A stretch of 64,000 bases of DNA, from the NCBI GenBank assembly GCA_903896925.1, contig CAITZM010000175.1:62001-126000 (forward strand), written 5' to 3'. Source of the stretch: an uncultured Lentisphaerota bacterium. GTDB taxonomy: Bacteria > Verrucomicrobiota > Kiritimatiellia > CAIQIC01. Of this stretch, positions 45,812-53,835 are shown in pieces (positions within the stretch are counted from its first letter, which is position 1; each line of letters begins with the position of its first letter). A model generated the notes under the pieces. That model had not been told where the DNA came from, ran no database searches, and was given only the letters and a program-made list of their open reading frames with translations. Made by a program: the position numbers and the translations under genes.

Positions 45812-47824
45812 ATGGATAAGCCAAGCAAGCAAACGGTTCGCATAGGATTTTATATCTGCCACTGCGGCTCGAACATTGCCGCCATGGTGGATTGTCCGGC
45901 CGTGGCCCGGTTTGTCGGGACCCTGCCGCACGTCGTGCTCTCGCGCGACTACAAGTACATGTGTTCCGACCCCGGTCAGGAGCTGATCCAGAAGGACATC
46001 TCCGAGCACCAGCTCAACCGCGTGGTGGTGGCCTCGTGCTCGCCGCTGTTGCACGAGCACACGTTCCGCGGCGCCGTCGAGGCCGGCGGGCTGAACCCGT
46101 TCTTCTTCCACATGGTCAACATCCGCGAACACGACTCGTGGGTGCATACCGATCCGGCCGAGGCCACCGCGAAGGCCAAGGAGCTGGCGCACGCCGCGAT
46201 CATGCGCGTGGCCATGCACAAGGCCTTGGAAGTGAAAAAAGTCCCGGTCCATCCGGACGTGCTCGTCGTCGGCGGCGGCATTGCGGGCATCCACGCGGCG
46301 CTGACGCTGGCGAACGCTGGCAAGAAGGTCTTCCTCGTCGAGCGCGAGCCGTCCATCGGCGGCCACATGGCCCAGTTCGACAAGACGTTCCCGACGCTCG
46401 ACTGCGCGGCGTGCATCCTGACGCCGAAGATGTCGGCCGTCGGCACGCACCCGAACATCACGCTGCTCTCCTACTCCGAGGTCACCAAGCTCGACGGCTA
46501 CGTGGGCAACTACACGGCGACCGTGAAGCGCAAACCCCGCTACATCAGCGAGGACAAGTGCACCGGCTGCCAGGAGTGCATCGCGAACTGTGTTTACAAG
46601 GAGCCGAAGTTCCCCGACGAGTTCAACGAGGGGCTCGGCAAGCGCAAGCCGGTCTACATCCCGTTCCCGCAGGCCACCCCGCAGGTGGTCGTGATCGACC
46701 CGCAGACCTGCCTGAACTTCCGCAACGGCGAGCTGACGGGCAAGTGCAAGAAGTCCTGCGTCGCCGCGTGCGGGGACAAGGAGGCGATCGATTTCAGCCA
46801 GACGGAAACCTTCCAGGAACTGAAAGTCGGCACGGTCATCGTCACGACCGGCTTCCAGGCCTTTGACGCGAAGCGCATGCCGCAGTACGGCTACGGGAAA
46901 TTCCCGAACGTGTACACCGCGCTCGAGATCGAGCGGCTGGTCAACACGTCCGGCCCGACCGCCGGCCACGTCGTCCTGCGCGACGGGAAGACGGAGCCCA
47001 GGAGCATCGGCATCATCCACTGCGTCGGCAGCCGCGACAAGAAGACCAACCGCTGGTGCTCGCGCGTGTGCTGCATGTTCTCGCTGAAGCTCGCGCATCT
47101 CCTCAAGGAGCACACCGGCGCCGAAGTCTATAATTTCTACATCGACATGCGCGCGCCGGGCAAGGGCTACGAGGAATTCTACGACAAGCTGCTTGAGGAG
47201 GGCGTGCACTTCATCCGCGGGCGCGTCGGCGAGGTCACGGACTGGGCCCGGACGCCGGACGAGGAGGGCAAGCTGGTCATCCGCGTCGAGGATACGCTCG
47301 CCGGCTACGTGCGGCGCATCCCCTTCGACATGGTCGTGCTCGCCACCGGTCTCGAGCCCCACGCCGATGCGCAGGACGTGCGCCGGATGCTTAACATGAG
47401 CTGCGGGTCGGAAGGCTTCTTCCTCGAGCGCCACCCGAAACTGGCGCCGGTCAGCACCTTCACCGAGGGCATCTTCCTCGCCGGCTGCTGCCAGGGTCCG
47501 CGCGACATCCCCGACACCGTCGCCCAGGCCGGCGCCGCCGCCGCCGAGGCGCTCGCCCTGATCGACAAGGGCTTCATCGAGCAGGAGCCGAACACCGCCT
47601 TCATCCTCGAGGACGAGTGCTGCGGCTGCAAGTCCTGCATCCCGCTGTGCCCCTATACCGCGATCACGTTCGACGCCGCCAATAAGAAGGCCGTGATCAA
47701 CGAGGCGCTCTGCAAGGGCTGCGGCACCTGTGTCGCCGCGTGCCCGTCCGGCACGATCGTTCAGAACCTGTTCGACGACGAGGAAATCTTCAGCGAAATC
47801 GAGGGAGTGCTCGCCCATGAGTAA
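45812..47824 (+). CDS. hdrA: Heterodisulfide reductase subunit A-like flavoprotein (bifurcating subunit)
   Basis: 670 residues. An N-terminal 'GFYICHCGSNI' segment and a Cys-rich region precede the FAD-binding Rossmann motif 'VVGGGIAGIHAALTLANAG' (about residues 150-170) with 'VEREPSIGGHMAQ'. [4Fe-4S] motifs are 'CTGCQECIANC' mid-protein and 'CCGCKSCIPLCP' and 'CKGCGTCVAACP' near the C-terminus. The order matches HdrA, whose FAD bifurcates electrons from H2 to ferredoxin and to HdrB. It overlaps mvhD by 8 bp. A GTGGAG sequence before the start serves as a modest ribosome-binding site. Confidence 0.92.
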   Translation: MDKPSKQTVRIGFYICHCGSNIAAMVDCPAVARFVGTLPHVVLSRDYKYMCSDPGQELIQKDISEHQLNRVVVASCSPLLHEHTFRGAVEAGGLNPFFFHMVNIREHDSWVHTDPAEATAKAKELAHAAIMRVAMHKALEVKKVPVHPDVLVVGGGIAGIHAALTLANAGKKVFLVEREPSIGGHMAQFDKTFPTLDCAACILTPKMSAVGTHPNITLLSYSEVTKLDGYVGNYTATVKRKPRYISEDKCTGCQECIANCVYKEPKFPDEFNEGLGKRKPVYIPFPQATPQVVVIDPQTCLNFRNGELTGKCKKSCVAACGDKEAIDFSQTETFQELKVGTVIVTTGFQAFDAKRMPQYGYGKFPNVYTALEIERLVNTSGPTAGHVVLRDGKTEPRSIGIIHCVGSRDKKTNRWCSRVCCMFSLKLAHLLKEHTGAEVYNFYIDMRAPGKGYEEFYDKLLEEGVHFIRGRVGEVTDWARTPDEEGKLVIRVEDTLAGYVRRIPFDMVVLATGLEPHADAQDVRRMLNMSCGSEGFFLERHPKLAPVSTFTEGIFLAGCCQGPRDIPDTVAQAGAAAAEALALIDKGFIEQEPNTAFILEDECCGCKSCIPLCPYTAITFDAANKKAVINEALCKGCGTCVAACPSGTIVQNLFDDEEIFSEIEGVLAHE

Positions 47825-48344
47825 CGAATGGCAACCGCGCATCGTTGCGTTTTTCTGCAACTGGTGCACCTACACCGCGGCGGACCTGGCCGGCGTCTCG
47901 CGCCTGAAGTACGCCTCCAACACGCGCGTCATCCGGCTGATGTGCTCCGGCCGCGTGGACCCGCAGTTCATCCTCGACGCGCTCGCCAAGGGCGCCGACG
48001 CCGTCCTCATCGGCGGCTGCCATCCCTTCGACTGCCACTATGCCGAGGGGAACTACAAGTGCCTGCGCCGGTTCCAGCTGCTCAAGCGCATGCTGATGGA
48101 CATGGGCATCGAGGCCGGGCGCTTGCGGCTGGAGTGGATCTCCGCCGCCGAGGGCGAGAAGGTCAAGCGCGTGATCAACGAACTGACCGAGACCGTCCGC
48201 CAGCTCGGCCCGCTCGGCATCCCGCAGCAGTTCGCCGAATGGGACAAGGAAATGGAACAGTTCGCCGCCCACGTGGAGGCGGGTGAGGCGTTGAAGACGC
48301 CCTGCGCCGAACATGCCCCGACCCAGGAGCCCGCTCATGTCTAA
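47817..48344 (+). CDS. mvhD: Hydrogenase delta subunit (MvhD/FlpD-like iron-sulfur protein)
   Basis: About 175 residues from ATG 47817, overlapping hdrA by 8 bp. Conserved Cys strings 'FFCNWCTYTAADLAG', 'LMCSGRVDP' and 'GGCHPFDCHYAEGN' identify the MvhD/FlpD family, which carries a [2Fe-2S] cluster and passes electrons from the hydrogenase to HdrA. The Ala/Glu-rich tail has no known role. Its 3' end overlaps mvhG by 8 bp, the same spacing as at its 5' end, consistent with tight co-translation. Confidence 0.92.
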   Translation: MSNEWQPRIVAFFCNWCTYTAADLAGVSRLKYASNTRVIRLMCSGRVDPQFILDALAKGADAVLIGGCHPFDCHYAEGNYKCLRRFQLLKRMLMDMGIEAGRLRLEWISAAEGEKVKRVINELTETVRQLGPLGIPQQFAEWDKEMEQFAAHVEAGEALKTPCAEHAPTQEPAHV

Positions 48345-49311
48345 ACCCAAAGTCGCTTTCTACTGGTGTGCCTCGTGCGGCGGCTGCGAAGAGACCGTCG
48401 TGGACCTCGCCGAGGATATTCTCGGCGTGGTCGAAAAGGTGGACATCGTCCTCTGGCCGGTTGCGATGGACTTCAAGTACAAGGACATCGAGGCCATGCC
48501 CGACAAGTCCATCACCGCCACCTTCCTCAACGGGGCGATCCGTTCGACCGAGCAGGAGGAGATGGCGCGTATGCTGCGCCGCAAGAGCGTGTTCCTGATC
48601 GCCTACGGCGCCTGCGCGCACACCGGCGGCATCCCGGCGCTCGCCAACCAGTTCCCGCGCGAGCAGATCCTCAAGTTCAACTACGAGGATGCTCCCACGC
48701 TCGTCCCGGGCGAGAAGACGCGCCCGCAGCTCTCGTGCACCGAGGACGGCCGCACGGTGACACTGCCCCAGCTGCACAACGTGGTGCGCGCCCTCGACCA
48801 GGTCGTGGACGTGGACTACTACGTCCCCGGCTGCCCTCCGACCCCGAAAATAACGCGCGCTGCCGTGGACGCGCTGCTCTCCGGCAACCTCCCCCCTAAG
48901 GGCACGGTCATCGGCCCGGACCACGCGCTGTGCGAAGAGTGCGAGCGCAAGGACACCAAGCCCGACAAGTGGGACTTCGTCGAGTTTAAGCGGCCGCATC
49001 AGAAATTGATGGATGAGAAATGCTTTCTCGCGCAGGGCGTCGTTTGCATGGGCCCGGCCACGCGCGCCGGCTGCGAAGCGGCCTGCACCTCCGGCGGCAT
49101 GCCCTGCACCGGTTGCTTCGGCGGGACCTCCCGCGTGCGCGACCAGGGCGCCAAGATCCTGTCCTCGATCTGCTCCAACCTCGCCGCGAAGGAGGAGGAC
49201 GAGATCGACAAGACGCTCGCCGGCATCCCCGATCCCGTCGGCACCTTCTACCGCTACGGTCTGGCCAAGAGCATCCTCCGCCGCAAGCTGAACCTTCCCT
49301 CCAACCCTTGA
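48337..49311 (+). CDS. mvhG: F420-non-reducing-type [NiFe] hydrogenase small subunit
   Basis: About 324 residues from ATG 48337. 'FYWCASCGGCEETVVDLAED' holds the first cysteines of the proximal [4Fe-4S] cluster, followed by 'GACAHTGGIPALANQ' and 'VPGCPPTPK'. The C-terminal half has further clusters of cysteines ('CEECERKD', 'CMGPATRAGCEAACTSG', 'CTGCFGG') for medial and distal clusters. No Tat signal is present, so the enzyme is cytoplasmic, as expected of group 3c. It carries electrons from the NiFe site to MvhD. Confidence 0.92.
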   Translation: MSKPKVAFYWCASCGGCEETVVDLAEDILGVVEKVDIVLWPVAMDFKYKDIEAMPDKSITATFLNGAIRSTEQEEMARMLRRKSVFLIAYGACAHTGGIPALANQFPREQILKFNYEDAPTLVPGEKTRPQLSCTEDGRTVTLPQLHNVVRALDQVVDVDYYVPGCPPTPKITRAAVDALLSGNLPPKGTVIGPDHALCEECERKDTKPDKWDFVEFKRPHQKLMDEKCFLAQGVVCMGPATRAGCEAACTSGGMPCTGCFGGTSRVRDQGAKILSSICSNLAAKEEDEIDKTLAGIPDPVGTFYRYGLAKSILRRKLNLPSNP

Positions 49312-49326
49312 GGCATAAGAACCGTT

Positions 49327-50856
49327 ATGAATTCCGAAGCTGAAAAAGTCTTTAATGCCGGTGCTGTCCGCGCGAATGCCGCCTACGCCGGCGCGCGCCG
49401 CAACATCACGATCAACCCCATCACCCGCCTCGAAGGCCACGGCAAAATCGATATCTTCCTCGACGGCAAGGGTGATGTCGAACGCGCCTATCTACAGGTG
49501 CCGGAGCTGCGCGGCTTCGAGGTTTTCAGCCTCGGCCGGCCCGCCGAGGACATGCCGCAGATCACCAGTCGCATCTGCGGCGTCTGCCCCACGGCCCATC
49601 ACATGGCCGCGACCAAGGCGCTCGACAGCCTCTACAACGTCGAGCCGACCTCCGCGGGCCGTAAGATCCGCGAGTTGGTCTACAACGCCTTCACGCTGGA
49701 AGATCATGCGCTGCACGTCTTCGTCCTGGGTGGTCCCGACTTTATCGTCGGCCCCGAGGCACCGCCGGAACTGCGCAACATCGTCGGCGTCATCGGCAAG
49801 GTCGGCCTCGAGGCGGGTAAAAAGGTCATCTCGATGCGCCGCCGCGTCCGCGAGATCACGAGCTACTTCGGCGGCAAGGTCGTGCATCCCGTGCTCGGCC
49901 TGCCCGGCGGCGTCAGCAAGGCGCTCAAGGCCGAGGATCTGGCGAAGTTCAAGGAACTCGCCAAGGACGGCGTCGAGTTCGCCGACTGGACGCTCGGCGT
50001 CTTCAACGCGATCGTCCTCGACAATCCCGATTACGTGACGATGATCACGTCCGACGCCTATACCCACAAGACCTGCTACATGGGCACGGTGGACGCCAAC
50101 AACAAGGTCAACTTCTACGACGGTGCGACCCGTGTCGTCGACTGCAACGGCAAGGAAGTCTGCAAGTTCACCGCGCGGCAATACCGCGACTTCATCGCCG
50201 AGCACACCGAACCGTGGTCCTACATGAAGTTCACCTTCCTCAAGAACCGCGGCTGGAACGGGTTTGCCGAAGGACCTGAGAGCAGCATCTACTCCGTCGG
50301 CCCGCTCGCGCGGCTCAACGCCGCCGACGGGATGGCCACGCCCAAGGCGCAGGCGGCCTACGAGGAGTTTTACAAGACCCTTGGCGGCAAGCCGGTCCAC
50401 CACACGCTAGCCAACCACTGGGCGCGCGTCATCGAGATGATCTACGCCGCCGAGCGGATCGAGGAGTTGCTGAACGATCCCGAGATCACCAGCCCCGACG
50501 TGCGCCGCATCCCGACCGCCATCCCCACCGAGGGCATGGGCATCGTCGAGGCCCCGCGCGGCACGCTGTTCCACCATTACAAGACTGATGCGAACGGCCT
50601 GATCACGATGGCGAACATGGTCGTCGCCACCGGCAACAACGCCGCCCGCATCGCCATGAGCGTCGACCGCGCCGCCAAGGGACTGATCAAGGGCGGACAC
50701 GTCACTGAGGGCCTGCTGAACAAGGTCGAGATGGCCTTCCGCGCCTACGACCCGTGCCTCGGCTGCGCCACCCACACGCTCCCCGGGCACATGCCGCTGA
50801 TGGCCAAGATCTACAATCCGCAGCGGGAAGTGATTCAGGAATTGATCCAAGACTGA
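49327..50856 (+). CDS. mvhA: F420-non-reducing-type [NiFe] hydrogenase large subunit
   Basis: 509 residues. The two NiFe-binding signatures are present: 'RICGVCPTAHH' (about residues 82-92) and 'DPCLGCATH' (about 475-483). 'NPITRLEGHGKI' at the N-terminus is also characteristic. After the final His comes an extension of about 26 residues (starting 'TLPGHMPL') that would normally be removed by a maturation protease. Neither that protease nor hyp genes are visible here. It splits or forms H2, and with HdrABC and MvhDG should couple H2 oxidation to ferredoxin reduction. Last gene of the operon; a 75-bp hairpin follows 50 bp downstream. Confidence 0.93.
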   Translation: MNSEAEKVFNAGAVRANAAYAGARRNITINPITRLEGHGKIDIFLDGKGDVERAYLQVPELRGFEVFSLGRPAEDMPQITSRICGVCPTAHHMAATKALDSLYNVEPTSAGRKIRELVYNAFTLEDHALHVFVLGGPDFIVGPEAPPELRNIVGVIGKVGLEAGKKVISMRRRVREITSYFGGKVVHPVLGLPGGVSKALKAEDLAKFKELAKDGVEFADWTLGVFNAIVLDNPDYVTMITSDAYTHKTCYMGTVDANNKVNFYDGATRVVDCNGKEVCKFTARQYRDFIAEHTEPWSYMKFTFLKNRGWNGFAEGPESSIYSVGPLARLNAADGMATPKAQAAYEEFYKTLGGKPVHHTLANHWARVIEMIYAAERIEELLNDPEITSPDVRRIPTAIPTEGMGIVEAPRGTLFHHYKTDANGLITMANMVVATGNNAARIAMSVDRAAKGLIKGGHVTEGLLNKVEMAFRAYDPCLGCATHTLPGHMPLMAKIYNPQREVIQELIQD

Positions 50857-50905
50857 TCGTCCTCGTCGTTGAACAACAGGCGAGGGCGCCGGCGTTTCTT
50901 CCCAT

Positions 50906-50980
50906 GTAGGGGCGCTGTCTTGCTGCGCCCGTTCGTTGCGCTTCCCACACACAGCGGGCGCAGCAAGACTGCGCCCCTAC
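50906..50980 (+). repeat. 75-bp hairpin element (copy 2) after mvhA
   Basis: Arms of 26 nt (left begins GTAGGGGCGCTGTCTTGC; the right is its complement with one mismatch) enclose a 23-nt loop. It matches the geometry of 42520-42592 with different arm sequence. It could end hdr-mvh transcription or protect the 3' end of the mRNA. Confidence 0.65.
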
Positions 50981-51060
50981 AAAGCATCTGCTTTTCCGTT
51001 TTTCCGGCCTTCGCATCAATCTTTTCCAAACCTTGGAAGTGCTCCGAACAACAGCCCCTT

Positions 51061-51111
51061 CTGGAGCGGTTGACTATATCCGCTGACGGCGGTCACAGAC
51101 CGCCGCTACAG
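51061..51111 (+). repeat. 51-bp CTGnAGC...GCTACAG element (copy C)
   Basis: Begins CTGGAGCGG and ends CGCCGCTACAG, with an internal GACGGCGGTC-ACA-GACCGCCG hairpin. It lines up without gaps with copy B at 42610-42660. Confidence 0.65.
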
Positions 51112-51852
51112 CAGACGGCGCAGCAAAATTCCTGTGGGCGGGGCTTTCACGGCTTCGTGCGGCACTACGCCGGTGCGAGTAAGTCCCTCGAAATCAACCG
51201 GACACGAGCATGAGGAACACAGGAAAACAGGAACGACAAGAATTGCACTGCGAAAGACGCGCAGCGCGCGAATTGTCGGAGGCCGCGCCCAGTCCCACTC
51301 CGCCGCACCCCATAAAGGAACACAAGTCAGATTATTTATATGGCGGATGACCGGAGCGGAGCAGAAGGCTGCAGTCATTTGGTAGGGCGGGCGCGCCGCG
51401 CCCGCCGCCAGATAAACCAACCGGGAAAGCGGGAGGAAAGCCGGCCGAAAGAAAAATAGACGGACAGAAAAAAACAGAAGAAGGCATTTCATTAAAGCGG
51501 CAGTCGGAAATCTTCAATCATCCATTGCGAGATCCGCCGATGCAAATGGAGTTGCAGGCCCTCGCGAGCAAGCTGGAAGAATTGAACCGCCAAGGTGCCA
51601 AGCTCGCCAAGAAGAAAACCCAAGATGGAAGCCGTTAGAATCATCCGTCTCCTTAGTCCTCTGTCGGTCCACTCTTCACCGGACTTGGCGAACTTGGCGT
51701 CATGGCGGTGGACCCTCAGCGGCTTCGCTGGCACCATCGTAACTCGTTTGTGTAGCCAGGTGTCTGCGCCGGCTTTTGTGGAAGTTGTGCGGCTCGCGAG
51801 GACGCTCGCCCTCCCGCGGGGATGTGTCAATTTACGGTTGAGGTCACGGGAC

Positions 51853-52707
51853 TTACTTACCCAAGCACTTTTCGATTGCTGCCGCCGTGTGGATGGCCGT
51901 CGTATCGAAGACGGGCAGGCCGATGTCTTTCTGCTGGAGCAGCAGCGGGATTTCAGTGCAGCCGAGGATGATGCCGGCGGCACCGTCTTCCTTGATGAGC
52001 CGTTCGATGATCTGCAGGAAACGGCGCTTGGCGGCCGGCTCGATCTGCCCCCGGCACAGTTCGTCGAAAATGATGGTGTTGATATAGTCGCGCTCCTGGA
52101 GGTTGGGCGTGACAACCTTGAGGCCGCGCCGCTCCAGCCGCCCGCGATAGAAGGGCTGCTCCATGGTGTACTTGGTGCCCAGCAACGCCACGGTGCGCAC
52201 GCCCTTTGCCTGTACTGCGGCGGCGGTCGCATCGGCGATGTTCAGGATGGGGATTCCCACCTCTTTCTCGATGTGGTCGGCCTGCGAATTCAAGGTGTTG
52301 GAGGCGATGACGAGGAAGTCCGCGCCGCCGCGCTTGAGCCGCTGCGCGGCATCCACCAGGGTGGCACGCAGCGGCACCCAGTCGCCGCGATCGCTCAAGC
52401 GCTCCTGCTTGGAAAACTCGTCGAACTCGATGGAAAACATCAGAATCTGCGCGGAGTGCAGGCCACCCAAGCGGTCGCGGATCATCTCGTTCATCAGGCG
52501 ATAGTATTCGGCGGACGAAACCCAGCTGACGCCGCCGATGATGCCGATGGTCTTGATCGGCTGTTGGGGTGTGACGGCCGTGCCCTGGAGCGATGCGCGG
52601 GCCGTCGCCTGCCGCGCATCCGCCGCGTTTTGCGTGGCGCATCCGCTGAACGCCATGCTGATCAAAAGTACCAGGCCCAACTGGTGCTGCTTCCCTATCG
52701 TGTTCAT
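51853..52707 (-). CDS. Lipoprotein-type aspartate/glutamate racemase family protein
   Basis: About 284 residues from ATG 52707, which opens a lipoprotein signal ('LVLLISMAFSGCATQ'); the longer track start adds an unlikely leader. The mature protein has the racemase fold: 'TIGIIGGVSWVSSAEYYRLM', 'FDEFSKQERLSDRGDW', 'GADFLVIASNTLNSQADHIE', 'VALLGTKYTMEQPFYRGRL' and 'GIILGCTEIPLLLQQ'. The second catalytic Cys (GCTE) is present. The first catalytic position, Cys in most Asp racemases and Thr in E. coli YgeA, is Ser here, and the following His is Asn. Export is unusual because racemases of this family are normally cytoplasmic. A role on cell-wall or extracellular amino acids is possible. Confidence 0.82.
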   Translation of the reverse strand: MNTIGKQHQLGLVLLISMAFSGCATQNAADARQATARASLQGTAVTPQQPIKTIGIIGGVSWVSSAEYYRLMNEMIRDRLGGLHSAQILMFSIEFDEFSKQERLSDRGDWVPLRATLVDAAQRLKRGGADFLVIASNTLNSQADHIEKEVGIPILNIADATAAAVQAKGVRTVALLGTKYTMEQPFYRGRLERRGLKVVTPNLQERDYINTIIFDELCRGQIEPAAKRRFLQIIERLIKEDGAAGIILGCTEIPLLLQQKDIGLPVFDTTAIHTAAAIEKCLGK

Positions 52708-52862
52708 CGATCGGTCTGCTTTCGTTAATAGTTGGATGAGCCACATTACCCATCCGTAGCGGTGCCACGTCTTGCGGGCACAGAAGTGGTGGACAGGCTA
52801 GGGCTACTTGCTTGTTATTCAAAGGTAAAGTAGCGGCACGTGTCGTGCGGATAAGCCTGTTG

Positions 52863-53735
52863 TCACGGCCTTGTCGTTGTCTCTTCCTCGCGACGGAAGA
52901 CGGGCTGGACCGGCGCGATACCCAAGGTGGCCGCCACCTTCAGCGAGGCGGCCAGATCGTTCACGAGGGGGAATTCGATGCCCAGGGCGAAGAGCGTCCG
53001 CAGTTGTTCGGGTTGGACGGTGCCAAAATAGTTGATGCGCACGCCGTGCTTCTTCAACTCCTTCACGTACCCCGGCATGTTGGTGGATACCTTGCCGGTG
53101 AGTTGGATGAAGGCTGCTTTCCTGCTCACGGTCAGCTCGACGTAATCCCAGGCATCCCGCTGCCTTTCCATGTTGCAGATTAGAATCTGGGGATTCACGG
53201 TTTGTGCCCCCTTGGCAGCGGCTGCATTGCATGCGAGGAAAGCCTGTTGGAGCCGACCCTGTTGGACGAGCACCTCGGCCGCCTGCCGGCCGGCTGCTTC
53301 ATCGCCCTTGAGGTGGACATTGAGCCAGATGTTGACCGGCATCAGGGCGAGTGTCTCTTCCAGCGTGGGGATTTGCTCGCCTTTGAAGTCCGGCGACTTC
53401 CAGCTGCCCGCATCCAGCTGTCTCAGTTCCTGGAAGGTGAGCGCGGCAACTTTACCTTTCCCGTTCGTGGTCCGGTTGACCGTGGGGTCGTGCATGATGA
53501 CGAGCTTCTGATCCTTCGTCAGCTGCGCATCGAATTCGATCATGTGCGCGCCGCAGCGGATGGCCTCGCGAAAGGCGGCCAGGGTGTTCTCCGGATGGGT
53601 GCTCATCGCGCCGCGATGGGCGCACAGTCCGCGGCCGGGCAGCACCTCGGCGGCGGGCTGCACGTTGCTCCCGGCCCGGGCGCCACCGAGCCCCAGAAAA
53701 AGCAGCGCCACCAGAAATCGCAACGAAGGGTGCAT
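52863..53735 (-). CDS. Secreted glycerophosphodiester phosphodiesterase family protein
   Basis: About 290 residues from ATG 53735, which opens the signal peptide MHPSLRFLVALLFLGLGGARA. GDPD motifs: 'LCAHRGAMSTHPENTLAAF', 'AHMIEFDAQLTKDQKLVIMH' and 'DPTVNRTTNGKGKV'. These give the catalytic His pair and the Glu/Asp metal ligands. The later motif that normally reads 'xIExK' is 'LNVHLKGDE', so His replaces a usual metal-ligand Glu. It would hydrolyse glycerophosphodiesters to glycerol 3-phosphate plus an alcohol in the periplasm, if active. Spaced about 155 bp from the racemase gene, same strand. Confidence 0.82.
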   Translation of the reverse strand: MHPSLRFLVALLFLGLGGARAGSNVQPAAEVLPGRGLCAHRGAMSTHPENTLAAFREAIRCGAHMIEFDAQLTKDQKLVIMHDPTVNRTTNGKGKVAALTFQELRQLDAGSWKSPDFKGEQIPTLEETLALMPVNIWLNVHLKGDEAAGRQAAEVLVQQGRLQQAFLACNAAAAKGAQTVNPQILICNMERQRDAWDYVELTVSRKAAFIQLTGKVSTNMPGYVKELKKHGVRINYFGTVQPEQLRTLFALGIEFPLVNDLAASLKVAATLGIAPVQPVFRREEETTTRP

Positions 53736-53835
53736 AAGCTTGTCCGTCCATCGCCGTCGCCATTGTTCGGCTGAGCCGATGCTACGGCGGCGCGGGTAGG
53801 GGAGGCAAGCGCGCAAAGGTGGCATCGCTACGCGC

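Larger units (their letters stand above)
50857..51852 (+). other. Long repeat-rich intergenic region, no credible gene
   Basis: 996 bp. It contains the 75-bp hairpin, TTTTCCAA-ACC-TTGGAA (51022-51038), copy C of the 51-bp element, a perfect GGCGGGCGCG/CGCGCCCGCC dyad (51386-51406), and 'CCAAG...CGCCAAG' words (51590-51611) opposed to 'CTTGGCG' words (51684-51707). Small ORFs here (60-246 codons) read Arg-rich and lack family signals, so I treat them as chance. The base composition is more mixed than in the flanking genes. Confidence 0.6.

Noticed and set aside
45374-47869. 831-codon antisense ORF opposite hdrA, and 60599-63124 opposite the HzsA-related gene
   Set aside because: Shadow ORFs in high-GC coding DNA; the sense proteins are firmly identified.
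44253-50856. Evidence for methanogenesis or an archaeal contig
   Set aside because: All neighbouring genes are of bacterial PVC type, and hdr-mvh operons are known in many anaerobic bacteria.
50869-51213. 114-codon ORF after mvhA
   Set aside because: It consists of hairpin and 51-bp repeat sequence, with low-complexity Arg/Pro/Gln content.
51595-52728. 377-codon plus-strand ORF over the racemase
   Set aside because: Its sequence is the reverse of a well-marked racemase gene, and it runs into repeat-rich spacer.
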